A DNA stretch of 8,572 nt. It comes from Planctomycetaceae bacterium. GTDB taxonomy: Bacteria > Planctomycetota > Planctomycetia > Planctomycetales > Planctomycetaceae. Position 1 is the stretch's first letter. Each line of letters begins with the position of its first letter. Where the stretch lies: assembly GCA_003445035.1 (NCBI GenBank), contig DLVV01000117.1, positions 1-8,572 of the forward strand. Reading direction: 5' to 3'. The notes under the pieces were generated by a model that saw only the letters and a list, made by a program, of their open reading frames with translations, made no database searches and had not been told where the DNA came from. A program made the position numbers and the translations under genes. Shown here piece by piece: positions 1 to 7,846 of this stretch.

Positions 1-1315
1 CGGGCTTATCGAACTGCTTTCGCTTGCGGGGCTGTGGACGAAAGTAGCGATTGCCTCTTCCACTCGGCAGCCCGCCCCCCTGGGTAGCAAAGAGATTCGT
101 GCGAGCTTGCAGTTCGGCGCGGTCACCCGCGTAGAAACGCTCGTATCGTTCTTCCTTTTTACCGCTGCGGACTATGGCTGAAATCAACACACCATCGGCC
201 AGCACAGGGGGCTTGAAGACAAGCTCTTGTTGCAGCCGCTTAGCGGACAACCTGGAAACCTGGAACGTCTTGGCGGCCAACAGCTTCTTGCTCTTCCAGC
301 CAATGACCTGCAACTCAACCGTGACATCGTTTTGGTCCCGCCCGACGGCCATGACATCGTGCGTGATTTTGACTCGGCCCTGCCCCACCTCGTCAGCCTG
401 GATGTCGGCCACGAGTGAACGTGACCCGTAGACGAAATCCTTGAAGCCACTGACGGGCTTGACCACGTACTTTGTGCGGAACGACTTGCCGGGGCCGATC
501 GGCACGGGCTCCAGGAACCACTCGCCCGTAGCACCGCTGGTATACGTCTTGCTGAGATAGTTGTAATCGAAGGCGAACACCATCCCATGCTGGGTCTTGC
601 GATCCTTGACGGCCATCCAGCCAGCAACGGGCGTGCGGATCCAATCGGGACCGATGGTACGCCCACCTTTTTTGTCCGGCTGCAAGTTGACCTGAACGCC
701 GCTGGTCGAAGGCAGGTACCAGTTGTCACTGTAGTGACTGCCACTCATGGAGAGGTTCTGTTGAATGTAGAGGGCAGCAGCCCGTGATTGCTTGGTGGTG
801 TTGACCAACTCCTGGTCGACCTCGATCGTGTCGTTGCCAGAGTTCAACCAGATCGTCTTGCGGACGGTGAGACCAACCAGATCGGGCGACGTGGCCATCT
901 TCAGCGACGTGCTGCGACCTCGCGATCCTTTCCCTCCGCCCGACTTGGGGACTCGCACCCACAGCCGCACGCCGGCTCGCCTCTTCCCCTCCTTCACCAG
1001 TTCGTACTCGTACGGCAAGTGCATCAAACCACTCGGCCATGCGTACTTGGCCCAGTGATCGAGAAACAGGCCCGACACGTCCGCGTCGCCAATCACCTGT
1101 TCGCCCGTTGCCCGAATCAGCAGCCGGCTACATCGACCACCACGAGCCGGATCGAATGTCAGCTCCAGGAAGCGGTTCTTCAGAAGGATTTGCGTCGGCT
1201 GCCCGGCGGCAACTTTCTTCACGACCACCTCTGCCAATTCTTCACCCGTCGCAGTGGAGAATGCCAGGCACGCTGCCAAACCGGCCATGAGAAGCGTCTT
1301 GAGGTTGCTACGCAT
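1..1315 (-). CDS. Exported protein with mutarotase-like beta-sandwich, C-terminus outside window
   Basis: The minus strand is open without a stop from the ATG at 1315-1313 to the window edge, giving 438 codons plus one base. The N-terminus (MRSNLKTLLMAGLAAC) is an export signal: basic residues R2 and K6, then a hydrophobic stretch. Cleavage could fall near residue 24 (ATG/EE). Alternatively L13-A14-A15-C16 is a good lipobox, so the protein may be a lipoprotein. Residues about 40-70 (KNRFLELTFDPARGG) look like the first strands of a galactose-mutarotase-like or glycosidase-associated beta-sandwich, and the next 250 residues are beta-rich with many aromatics and no membrane segment. The last visible part (about 410-438) is Gly/Arg/Pro-rich and looks like a linker, so a further domain may lie beyond the edge. 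No catalytic motif is recognised; a role in carbohydrate binding or processing is inference. Expression is divergent from the 1396-residue gene. Confidence 0.82.
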   Translation of the reverse strand, partial: MRSNLKTLLMAGLAACLAFSTATGEELAEVVVKKVAAGQPTQILLKNRFLELTFDPARGGRCSRLLIRATGEQVIGDADVSGLFLDHWAKYAWPSGLMHLPYEYELVKEGKRRAGVRLWVRVPKSGGGKGSRGRSTSLKMATSPDLVGLTVRKTIWLNSGNDTIEVDQELVNTTKQSRAAALYIQQNLSMSGSHYSDNWYLPSTSGVQVNLQPDKKGGRTIGPDWIRTPVAGWMAVKDRKTQHGMVFAFDYNYLSKTYTSGATGEWFLEPVPIGPGKSFRTKYVVKPVSGFKDFVYGSRSLVADIQADEVGQGRVKITHDVMAVGRDQNDVTVELQVIGWKSKKLLAAKTFQVSRLSAKRLQQELVFKPPVLADGVLISAIVRSGKKEERYERFYAGDRAELQARTNLFATQGGGLPSGRGNRYFRPQPRKRKQFDKP

Positions 1316-1366
1316 CGATCTGTCGGCCTCAACAATCAGTTTCCAGAAGTTGGGTGGCTCCCCAGA

Positions 1367-1398
1367 GCCGTCACCAGCACGATGCCACCGGTGACGGC
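1367..1398. repeat. 9-bp perfect inverted repeat (possible operator or leader hairpin)
   Basis: GCCGTCACC at 1367-1375 is repeated as its exact reverse complement GGTGACGGC at 1390-1398, with a 14-base spacer. The nearer arm ends 51 bases upstream of the minus-strand start codon at 1315. It could be a binding site for a dimeric regulator or a stem-loop in the leader RNA of the minus-strand gene. No T-tract follows it on either strand, so a terminator is unlikely. Function is inference. Confidence 0.45.
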
Positions 1399-1617
1399 CG
1401 CGATTGTGTTCCACCGCCTCTGCCAGCACAAGACTCTCCCGCCCATCCCCACAACGACGCGGTGGCGAAGCTGGTGGCACCAGGCGGGCGTGGTGAGTTG
1501 AGCAGTCGAAAACGTGAAACCGTGATCGACGCCAAGCTGACCTTTCCCAAACACGTCACCGTCCTCGCCGAGCGCGGCGGGTTTGCATACATTGTCCATC
1601 TGCATGAGGTTGAACAC

Positions 1618-1637
1618 GTCGCCAAGGAGTCGCCAAG
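1618..1637. repeat. Two 9-bp direct repeats, 11-bp period
   Basis: GTCGCCAAG occurs at 1618-1626 and again at 1629-1637. The 11-bp period is about one helical turn, so both copies would face the same side of the DNA. They lie 71 bases upstream of the start codon at 1709, a usual place for activator or repressor sites. No regulator family is recognised from the repeat, and chance occurrence in GC-rich DNA cannot be excluded. Confidence 0.35.
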
Positions 1638-1708
1638 CCAGCACTACGGTCCGAGAGCGAGCGTGAAGACATACACCCCTTTCAGCCTCCGACTCACGGG
1701 ACGCAACA

Positions 1709-4700
1709 ATGAACCCAGACCTCCAAACACGACCGCGGACAGCGATCGCTATCGGGAAGCATCCCAGCCACCTCTTGCTGGCCTTGCTGTTGCTTGTCGC
1801 AATGGATGGCACCTTCGTTTCGGCAGCCGGGCGGATGTTGCCCCGCACGGTCGACCGAACAACACGGCTCGTTCACGACGGCCGAGGCGAGGCCGCGATC
1901 GTCTATTCAGACGCGGCTGGTGGCCGAGCACTCGGACGGGCTGTGCAACAAGCCGTCGCGCGGGCGACCGGAGTTGAACTGGAACTGGTGGCGGACTCAA
2001 AAGTCGTCGACCGGATTCCTCGCTGGCCGCATGAGGCGTTCCGGAACCGACCGCTGATTCTGGTTGGCAACATCAGCAACAACCGGGCGATCATCCCGCT
2101 GTATGGGAATCTCCTGGCCGGGGCCGACCTGGGCTATCCCGGAGGGGACGGATTCACACTGAGAACCGTTGTGAATCCGTATGGCAGCGGCGTGAACGAA
2201 ATCGTACTCGGCAGCAGCAGCGTTGCCGGGATGAACAAAGCCGTCCAGGCATTTGCGGCCATCGTCAAGAATTCCGGCCGACGTGGAACCTTGACGCTGC
2301 CTGGCCTGCTGAAAGTCGTGCCCGGTGGGAAATACGTCGAGATCGTCGATCGAGCTTCTGCGACAGCGCTGAACCACCAGTGGACCGGTCGCCAGAAAAT
2401 GCTGCAAACGGTCGTCGAGAAAGCGCGGGCGGCGACGTACATGAACCGAAAAACCAAATCGTACAACCCCGGACACTATGGGAAGGAGGCCGTCGTCCGA
2501 GAGCTGATCGCACTGGTCCAATCGGGGATCCTGCAGTCCGACGAGGTCCAACACATAGAGAACATCCTGCTGGCCGGCCTGCATGAGGAGTACGACAAAG
2601 CCTGGATCGTCCACACACCCAATTGGGTGGGCACCCGGCACCAGACCATGGGCATGATGGGATTTCTGGTCACGGCCGATTACCTGTTGAACCGGGCGAA
2701 TCCCGACAAGGAAGCGACGGTCTTTCTCAAGACATGCGTGGACCAGTCGCACGCCTATTTCCAGCAGTTCAACTCGAACTATCGTGACGAGGGCAACGAC
2801 AACACGTCGTTCGACAGCACCGGTCCGATCGGCCGTTACGTCATGGCCTTCGGCAACTCGAAGTTCTTTGCCAGCGGTGCGGCGAAGCTGATGGCACAGC
2901 GTGCAATGATGATGATCGACAACCGGGGTTGGTTCGTTGCACCGGGGAATTACGAGGACGTGCGGCAGGGGAGCATGAACGGCGGTGTGGATACCACCCA
3001 TTCGGTCCATCTGCCGGCGTTCGTTCATCGCGACGGCGAGCTTCGCTGGATCATCGAGAACGCGCGCGGCATCAACCCGATGAACGATGGCGGGTGGGCC
3101 TTTGGCAGCGGAATTGCCGGCAACCGTTATCCATTCGGTCCCGATGTGAAAGCGGTCAAACCCGGGGCATGGCTCGGTGTGACTATCCAGCCGCTGACGT
3201 CCTACTACTTCGACCGCTGTGGGAAATACATGACTCACAGTGGAACTCGGCGCGGCGGGCTCGCATGGAAATCGCTGATTCCCAGGGACCGCGCGGTCGA
3301 AATGGTGACCTTCCGCGATCGTTTCGCCCCCGACGCAGCGTACCTGTTTCTCAACGGCTTCCAGGGCGGCCGCTACAACAGCATGGATGCCAATGCCATC
3401 TTGCGTTACTCGGATCGCGGCGCGATCTGGCTGATTTCCCAGACCGAACAATTGGGGCATTACTTTCGCAACGCAATGCATATCGGCCACGGCTATCGCA
3501 GCGACTACTTCTCGATGCCCGGCACCATCCGGCTGGAGGCTTCGCTTGATGAGACGGACACGGGGATAACGGTTACGACGCTGCCAAGCTTCAACGGGGC
3601 GGACTGGACTCGGCATATCATCCGGGCCCGAGAGAAGTACTTCGTCGTGATCGACACGGCCCGATTTCTTGACAACGGTGACTACGATCTGACGTGCACC
3701 TGGCGCAGCCTTCCGATTGCAGCAATGGAAAAGGACGCGTGGGTGGCGCGACAGATGGGCAGTCGATTCGAATTGCACAATGCCGATGGGATTGAGCAAT
3801 CGAGCCATTACGAACGCGCTCGATCCTCCGAACAGATGTCGGTGAACCCCTATCTGCTTCGCCAACACGCCGCGGTGAAGGGACGAAAGGGCGAACACTT
3901 CAGCATTCGTAATTTGTTCTTCACCGGGGCGAGTGATTCAAAACGGGGGTATCGCCTCAAGCCGGTGGGCACAGACGCGGTCGTGATCTCCGATACCGAC
4001 GGTTACTTCGCCCTGGCCGGCGTAGGCATGGGCGGCAAACGGCGATTCGGACCGTTTGCGACCGATGCTCGTACGTTTCTGATCAGCAGCGACTCCATTC
4101 GTCTGGCACCCGCAGGCTCTCGTTTGTGGCTCGACCAGAAGCCCGTGCCTGCAGGCCGCGGGGTGCCGGCGGTCAACGACTCGCTCAAGAAACTGTGGCG
4201 TGACACCGCATCGGCAAAGCCATTTCGGAACCGCGACGCTCGTCGGCAGGCCCGGCATGTGGCAGACGCCAGGCTGCCGAAACTCGCATGGTCATACGAC
4301 AAATTCACTCGCCTCCACGAGGAAATCGGTGGCGTCACGATCGTCGACCCAACCGGGGGCAAGCTGCCTGACGAACTGTTCGACCGGCAAATTCGCGCCC
4401 ATTCACCTCCCTATACCTGGCCGAAAGGGACTGAATCGGTGACGTACGATCTCGGCCGCGTGGAAACGCTGTCCGAACTGCATCTCGACGTCGAATACGG
4501 ACAACCCGCTGGAAAAAATCGGAATCCGTACTGGGTCAAACGGAGCGAGAAGCCCATCACGATCGGCTTCAGTAACGACAATTTTCGTGATGATAAGCGG
4601 ACCATTTCACTGATCCATGACCACGTCTGGCGACAGGATCCTCCGTACATCTACAAGCCGTATCACTACGCGCCCAAGTCCTGGCGACAATTTCCGCCCG

Positions 4701-5899
4701 CGGGGGAATCTCCGCTGAAAATCAAAGCCAGGTTCGTTCGCACGCCGGCTCGCGGATGTTGGGAGACTCATTTCTTCCGCTCGACAACCCGCCCAGCCCA
4801 GTTTGACTGGCTGGAACCGGTGGACTTAGACGGCGACGGCGTTGACGAATTGGCGATCGCGACCGAGGCCCGTGAGTTGGTCGTACTGGACAGCGAAGGC
4901 ACACCGCGATGGCGCAAGACGCTCGACAACTCGATCACCGACCTGTTCGCTCTCGACCTGGACGGCGACGGCCGCCAAACGCTGTTGGTAGCCGACAACG
5001 GATGGTACATCCGCGGCTACGACCACGCCGGAAACCGCGTCTACGATTCGGATTGCAAGCAAGTCGGCCTGGCAGGCGCATTTGCACTGGGCGCGGTGGT
5101 GCCCGAAGGAAGCAAGCGGCCTTACATCACGGTGGCCACCGGCGCCGGTGGAGCCTGTCTGGATGGCAACGGAAAGCTGTATTGCCGTATTGCCGCGACG
5201 GGCATCGCCAGCGACAGCGTGCTTCAGGGGTCATCGTCCTCGCCGCTGGCCGCACACCGGACCGCCTTCCGTAGCGCATGGGGTGCTGGCGGCTGGCGTG
5301 ATATTCGGTTGCTGAAGCCCGGTAGCTCACCACAGGAAAAAGCAACGCTGCTCCCCAGCGGTGGTATAAGGTGTTTCTGGTGGCTTGGACTCGGCTTCGA
5401 ATTCTGGCCGGAAACCGCGGCACCGGACGACGCCACATGGCGAGACGGACTGGCGGTCTTCGTAGCACGGGCTGGCGTGAATGCTTATGGCCTTGGCGAC
5501 AAAGTCCCATCCGCACGTTGGAATGCCCCCGCTGCCGGCCCGATCAGCGCGTATGCGTTTGCAGACGTCGCCAAAAGTCCCGGCATGGAATTGGTGCTCG
5601 CCCGACTCGACGGCTTCATTCATGTTCTCGATCGTAGTGGCAAGATGATCCACACCTGGGCGACACAGGGTCCGGTCAAGGACATCCGTGCCTGGCACGC
5701 GGGCGATGTGGTGGTCGCAGCGGCTGTGAGCAACTCTGTGCGTTTCTACGGACGCGGCGGTAAAGAAATCGGTCGGATCTCAGTTCCCGCCGAACGCCTC
5801 GCGACCCTGCGATCCAGCGGCGGGTCTGAAACTCTGGTCGCTACCGGCACCGATGGGAAGATTGTGGCGTGGACGTCCCGCAGCATCAGCCCACGCTAA
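1709..5899 (+). CDS. Giant secreted multidomain protein, heparinase/lyase-like core with FG-GAP-type propeller
   Basis: 1396 residues. The ATG at 1709 is chosen because it keeps a signal peptide: hydrophobic core at residues 21-31 (HLLLALLLLVA) and a cleavage site near VSAA (37-40). The next ATG (residue 32) would destroy it. Visible parts: residues about 45-205 resemble the non-catalytic alpha/beta domain found in front of some glycosidases (LILVGN, NEIVLGSSS); about 215-470 is helical, like an alpha/alpha toroid; about 485-810 is a beta-rich sandwich (D560-A-N-A-I, then many aromatics). Together these recall heparinase II/III or alginate-lyase-type enzymes. Residues about 860-1030 look like a discoidin-type binding domain (DLGRVETLSELHLDV). 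Residues about 1035-1396 form a beta-propeller-like end with two DLDGDG motifs (D1039-G1044 and D1083-G1088) typical of FG-GAP/VCBS calcium sites. H431, H434, H440, Y499, Y500, Y507 and H510 are candidate active-site residues, unproven. Exported action on an extracellular polysaccharide is inferred; the enzyme class is uncertain. Confidence 0.85.
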   Translation: MNPDLQTRPRTAIAIGKHPSHLLLALLLLVAMDGTFVSAAGRMLPRTVDRTTRLVHDGRGEAAIVYSDAAGGRALGRAVQQAVARATGVELELVADSKVVDRIPRWPHEAFRNRPLILVGNISNNRAIIPLYGNLLAGADLGYPGGDGFTLRTVVNPYGSGVNEIVLGSSSVAGMNKAVQAFAAIVKNSGRRGTLTLPGLLKVVPGGKYVEIVDRASATALNHQWTGRQKMLQTVVEKARAATYMNRKTKSYNPGHYGKEAVVRELIALVQSGILQSDEVQHIENILLAGLHEEYDKAWIVHTPNWVGTRHQTMGMMGFLVTADYLLNRANPDKEATVFLKTCVDQSHAYFQQFNSNYRDEGNDNTSFDSTGPIGRYVMAFGNSKFFASGAAKLMAQRAMMMIDNRGWFVAPGNYEDVRQGSMNGGVDTTHSVHLPAFVHRDGELRWIIENARGINPMNDGGWAFGSGIAGNRYPFGPDVKAVKPGAWLGVTIQPLTSYYFDRCGKYMTHSGTRRGGLAWKSLIPRDRAVEMVTFRDRFAPDAAYLFLNGFQGGRYNSMDANAILRYSDRGAIWLISQTEQLGHYFRNAMHIGHGYRSDYFSMPGTIRLEASLDETDTGITVTTLPSFNGADWTRHIIRAREKYFVVIDTARFLDNGDYDLTCTWRSLPIAAMEKDAWVARQMGSRFELHNADGIEQSSHYERARSSEQMSVNPYLLRQHAAVKGRKGEHFSIRNLFFTGASDSKRGYRLKPVGTDAVVISDTDGYFALAGVGMGGKRRFGPFATDARTFLISSDSIRLAPAGSRLWLDQKPVPAGRGVPAVNDSLKKLWRDTASAKPFRNRDARRQARHVADARLPKLAWSYDKFTRLHEEIGGVTIVDPTGGKLPDELFDRQIRAHSPPYTWPKGTESVTYDLGRVETLSELHLDVEYGQPAGKNRNPYWVKRSEKPITIGFSNDNFRDDKRTISLIHDHVWRQDPPYIYKPYHYAPKSWRQFPPAGESPLKIKARFVRTPARGCWETHFFRSTTRPAQFDWLEPVDLDGDGVDELAIATEARELVVLDSEGTPRWRKTLDNSITDLFALDLDGDGRQTLLVADNGWYIRGYDHAGNRVYDSDCKQVGLAGAFALGAVVPEGSKRPYITVATGAGGACLDGNGKLYCRIAATGIASDSVLQGSSSSPLAAHRTAFRSAWGAGGWRDIRLLKPGSSPQEKATLLPSGGIRCFWWLGLGFEFWPETAAPDDATWRDGLAVFVARAGVNAYGLGDKVPSARWNAPAAGPISAYAFADVAKSPGMELVLARLDGFIHVLDRSGKMIHTWATQGPVKDIRAWHAGDVVVAAAVSNSVRFYGRGGKEIGRISVPAERLATLRSSGGSETLVATGTDGKIVAWTSRSISPR

Positions 5900-5904
5900 A
5901 TCGC

Positions 5905-5925
5905 GGTGGATCTGTGTGATCCGTC
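5905..5925 (+). other. Short hairpin just after the large gene
   Basis: GGTGGATC (5905-5912) can pair with GATCCGTC (5918-5925) around a TGTGT loop; six pairs are Watson-Crick and two are G-T wobbles. It begins 5 bases after the stop codon at 5897-5899, where a terminator or mRNA 3' end stabiliser would be expected. There is no following T-run, so it does not qualify as a standard intrinsic terminator. Confidence 0.3.
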
Positions 5926-5955
5926 ACGACCCTGGGAGTGTTTCAGGAGTGAACC

Positions 5956-6135
5956 ATGCGGCGAACCCAGTCATTTGACGTCATCGGCTGGCAACAGGGT
6001 GACCATCGCCCCGGCACATGTACGGCTGCGGTAAGCCCGATAACTTCTGGTTTCCCGAATCACCCGGCAATGAATGGAGGTCCACTCATGAATCCGAGCA
6101 ACCGGATCCTGCTGATTCCGGGCCATACGCATTGA
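5956..6135 (+). CDS. Possible small ORF of 59 residues, unrecognised
   Basis: The ATG at 5956 is preceded by AGGAG (5945-5949) at a 6-base spacing, which is a good ribosome site. The frame runs 59 codons to the TGA at 6133-6135. A second ATG in the same frame at 6088 has an even better site (TGGAGG, 6075-6080, spacing 7) and would make a 15-residue peptide beginning MNPSNRILLIPGHTH. Neither product has a signal peptide, membrane segment or motif that I recognise, and composition is not clearly protein-like. It could be a leader peptide upstream of the DUF1501 gene, a real small protein, or noncoding sequence with chance purine-rich sites. The rest of the 270-bp spacer holds only the hairpin and the promoter-like element. 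Confidence 0.22.
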   Translation: MRRTQSFDVIGWQQGDHRPGTCTAAVSPITSGFPNHPAMNGGPLMNPSNRILLIPGHTH

Positions 6136-6160
6136 TCGATCCCGATTGACCTCGGATAAT
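6132..6160 (+). promoter_or_regulatory. Sigma70-like promoter candidate for the DUF1501 gene
   Basis: TTGATC (6132-6137, 4 of 6 matches to TTGACA) is followed after exactly 17 bases by GATAAT (6155-6160, 5 of 6 matches to TATAAT). Transcription would be expected to begin about 6167-6168, only two or three bases before the ATG at 6170. This would give a nearly leaderless mRNA and would explain why no Shine-Dalgarno sequence stands in front of that ATG. The match is by eye only. Confidence 0.4.
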
Positions 6161-6169
6161 AACTCGCTG

Positions 6170-7609
6170 ATGTCCAACCACCGCCACATCTCCCGCCGTC
6201 AGTTCGACCGAACCCTGGGCCTGGGAGTCATGGGCCTGGGATTAGGGGATTTACTTGCCGAACGCGGGCAGGCCAGCCCCCTGACGGGCTTTGGCAAAGC
6301 CAAGCACGTCATCTTTCTGTTCCTCTATGGTGGTCCCAGTCAAATCGATTCCTGGGACATGAAGCCTGATGCCGCGGTCGAATACCGAGGGGAATTCACG
6401 CCGATCACGACGGCCGTGCCGGGCATCACTTGTTGTGAACATCTGCCGCTGCTGGCAAAACGAACAAAGGACCTGGCCATTGTCCGCTCAATGACAATGG
6501 AGGGCAGCAGCACCGGTGATCACCACTGCGATGCCTACTACGTTTTGACGGGTCAGCGACTGGCCAAATCGGACATCGCCCAGGGAATCAACCGCAAGCC
6601 GCGACCAGACGACGACTGGCCATTCATCGGCTCCACGGTCTCCTACTGCCGGCCAACCAAGGGAGACTTGCCTGCTTCCGTTCAACTGCCGTTCTACAGC
6701 AACGAGTTCAGTGGCTACGTGGTTCCGGGGCAATTCGCCGGCAAGTTAGGTCGCGCTCACGAATCGCTGCTGGTTCGTGGTGTTCCTGACCCCAAGGTGA
6801 AACACGGTTTCAAGCCACGGGAATTCCGAATTCCGTCATTCGAGTTGCCCGGCGAAGTCAGTCACCAGCGGATCGCGGGTCGAAAACGCCTGTTGCGGAA
6901 ACTCAATGCCTGGCAAGGACGCGTTGAAGACTCTCGCCAGGTCGACAACTTCAACACGCACCAGCAGCGGGCATTCAGGTTGCTCACCTCAAAGCGAGTG
7001 AAAGAGGCCTTCGACCTTGAACGTGAACCAGAGAGTCTGCGGAACCGTTACGGCAACACGGTGACGGCACAGGGCACATTGATGGCCCGGCGGCTTGTGG
7101 AAGCCGGGGTGCCTTTTGTCACGGTCCACTGGCGCACTCCCCAGAAGTCACCTCTGGTCTCCACCTGGGATACTCACGCAGACAACTTCTTCCACCTCCG
7201 AACGCACTTGCTGCCGGAACTGGACAAGATGCTCTCGGCCCTCCTGGAAGATCTGGACCAGAGAGGCCTGCTCGAATCCACCCTGGTTTTGGCCATGGGA
7301 GAAATGGGCCGCTCACCGAAGTGGGCCGACCCTCGAGTTCGCGGCACGAAGTATCAGCCAGGGCGTGACCACTGGATCAACAGCATGTTTGCCCTGTTCG
7401 CCGGGGGCGGTATCCGTGGTGGCCAGGTCTACGGCGCTACGGACAAGGTGGCGGGCTACCCGATCACAAAACCCGTCTGGCCAGGTGATATCGCAGCCAC
7501 TATCTATCACGCTCTCGGTATTCGACGCGATGAACTGCTAATCAACGACCGTGAAGGACGCCGTGTCAACCTGCTGGAAGAAGGCGAACCCATTCCGCTG
7601 TTTTCCTAG
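6170..7609 (+). CDS. DUF1501 family protein (alkaline-phosphatase/sulfatase-like fold), Tat-type signal
   Basis: 479 residues from the ATG at 6170, a normal length for DUF1501 (PF07394). A TTG at 6146 in the same frame would add eight residues but has no ribosome site. The N-terminus carries a twin-arginine-like motif S-R-R-Q-F-D-R, a Gly/Leu-rich hydrophobic stretch and a likely cleavage region, so Tat export is expected. Family hallmarks are clear: HVIFLFLYGGPSQIDSWD (46-63), DHHCDAYYVLTG from 117, WDTH (333-336), GEMGRSPK (377-384) and GRDHW (398-402). The paired Asp/His/Glu residues (D60, D334, H336, E378, H401) sit where metal ligands of this superfamily could lie; that assignment is inference. 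The biochemical role of DUF1501 is unknown; in planctomycetes it usually pairs with DUF1549/DUF1553 cytochrome-like proteins, which are not seen here. It lies 270 bp after the large secreted protein on the same strand. Confidence 0.95.
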   Translation: MSNHRHISRRQFDRTLGLGVMGLGLGDLLAERGQASPLTGFGKAKHVIFLFLYGGPSQIDSWDMKPDAAVEYRGEFTPITTAVPGITCCEHLPLLAKRTKDLAIVRSMTMEGSSTGDHHCDAYYVLTGQRLAKSDIAQGINRKPRPDDDWPFIGSTVSYCRPTKGDLPASVQLPFYSNEFSGYVVPGQFAGKLGRAHESLLVRGVPDPKVKHGFKPREFRIPSFELPGEVSHQRIAGRKRLLRKLNAWQGRVEDSRQVDNFNTHQQRAFRLLTSKRVKEAFDLEREPESLRNRYGNTVTAQGTLMARRLVEAGVPFVTVHWRTPQKSPLVSTWDTHADNFFHLRTHLLPELDKMLSALLEDLDQRGLLESTLVLAMGEMGRSPKWADPRVRGTKYQPGRDHWINSMFALFAGGGIRGGQVYGATDKVAGYPITKPVWPGDIAATIYHALGIRRDELLINDREGRRVNLLEEGEPIPLFS

Positions 7610-7812
7610 CTTCTGTGTTCTTCGATGAAGGCACGCCAGTTGGCAAGCGGGATAGCGTTGCTTTTCGGAGCCTGTGAACTGGCTCGCCACCGCGACATCC
7701 GCATGACGATCAAGCCGGGGCGGTCGCGGCGACACAGAAGGGGACGTGGTCATGGGATGCCTCCAAAGACATCGTCACCGCTCACGTCGAGACGCTTGCC
7801 GACAGTGGGGGT

Positions 7813-7846
7813 TGTGACGTGAGAGGCGGCCTGCTCCGTGTGACGT
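7813..7846. repeat. Two TGTGACGT direct repeats
   Basis: TGTGACGT occurs at 7813-7820 and 7839-7846, with 26 bp between the starts of the copies (about two and a half helical turns). The second copy ends 79 bases before the ATG at 7926. They may be regulator half-sites for the downstream gene, but an 8-base match this close can arise by chance. Confidence 0.25.

Larger units (their letters stand above)
1316..1708. promoter_or_regulatory. Divergent intergenic region
   Basis: This 393-bp spacer lies between two genes transcribed away from each other, so it must contain both promoters unless one lies inside a coding region. I found no convincing -35/-10 pair for either gene. It holds a 9-bp inverted repeat close to the minus-strand start and a pair of 9-bp direct repeats close to the plus-strand start, listed separately. 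Long frames are open on both strands here, but they have no ribosome site, no recognisable motif and they overlap the signal peptide region of the next gene, so I do not call them genes. The strand-specific promoter positions remain unknown. Confidence 0.6.

Noticed and set aside
1336..1848. A 170-codon minus-strand frame in the divergent spacer
   Set aside because: It overlaps the start and signal peptide of the large plus-strand gene, lacks a ribosome site, and its product shows no recognisable motif.
1354..1977. A 207-codon plus-strand frame spanning the spacer and the start of the giant gene
   Set aside because: Its second half is an out-of-frame reading of the large gene. The middle part looks faintly protein-like (LAERGGFAYIVHLHEVEH) but there is no start support or homology that I recognise.
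1997..3898. A 633-codon open frame on the minus strand opposite the giant gene
   Set aside because: The plus-strand protein has a signal peptide and coherent domains across the same bases. The antisense product has no signal, no recognisable motif and patchy composition. Long antisense frames are common opposite GC-rich genes.
5905..5925. Intrinsic terminator after the giant gene
   Set aside because: The stem is short with two wobble pairs and there is no T-run, so I list it only as a hairpin.
5976..5983. TGACGTCA palindrome in the second spacer
   Set aside because: An isolated 8-base palindrome with no partner site and no clear position relative to a promoter.
6018..6149. A 43-codon frame with protein-like text (GKPDNFWFPESPGNEW)
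   Set aside because: It has no ribosome site, overlaps the better-supported 59-codon frame, and is too short to judge.
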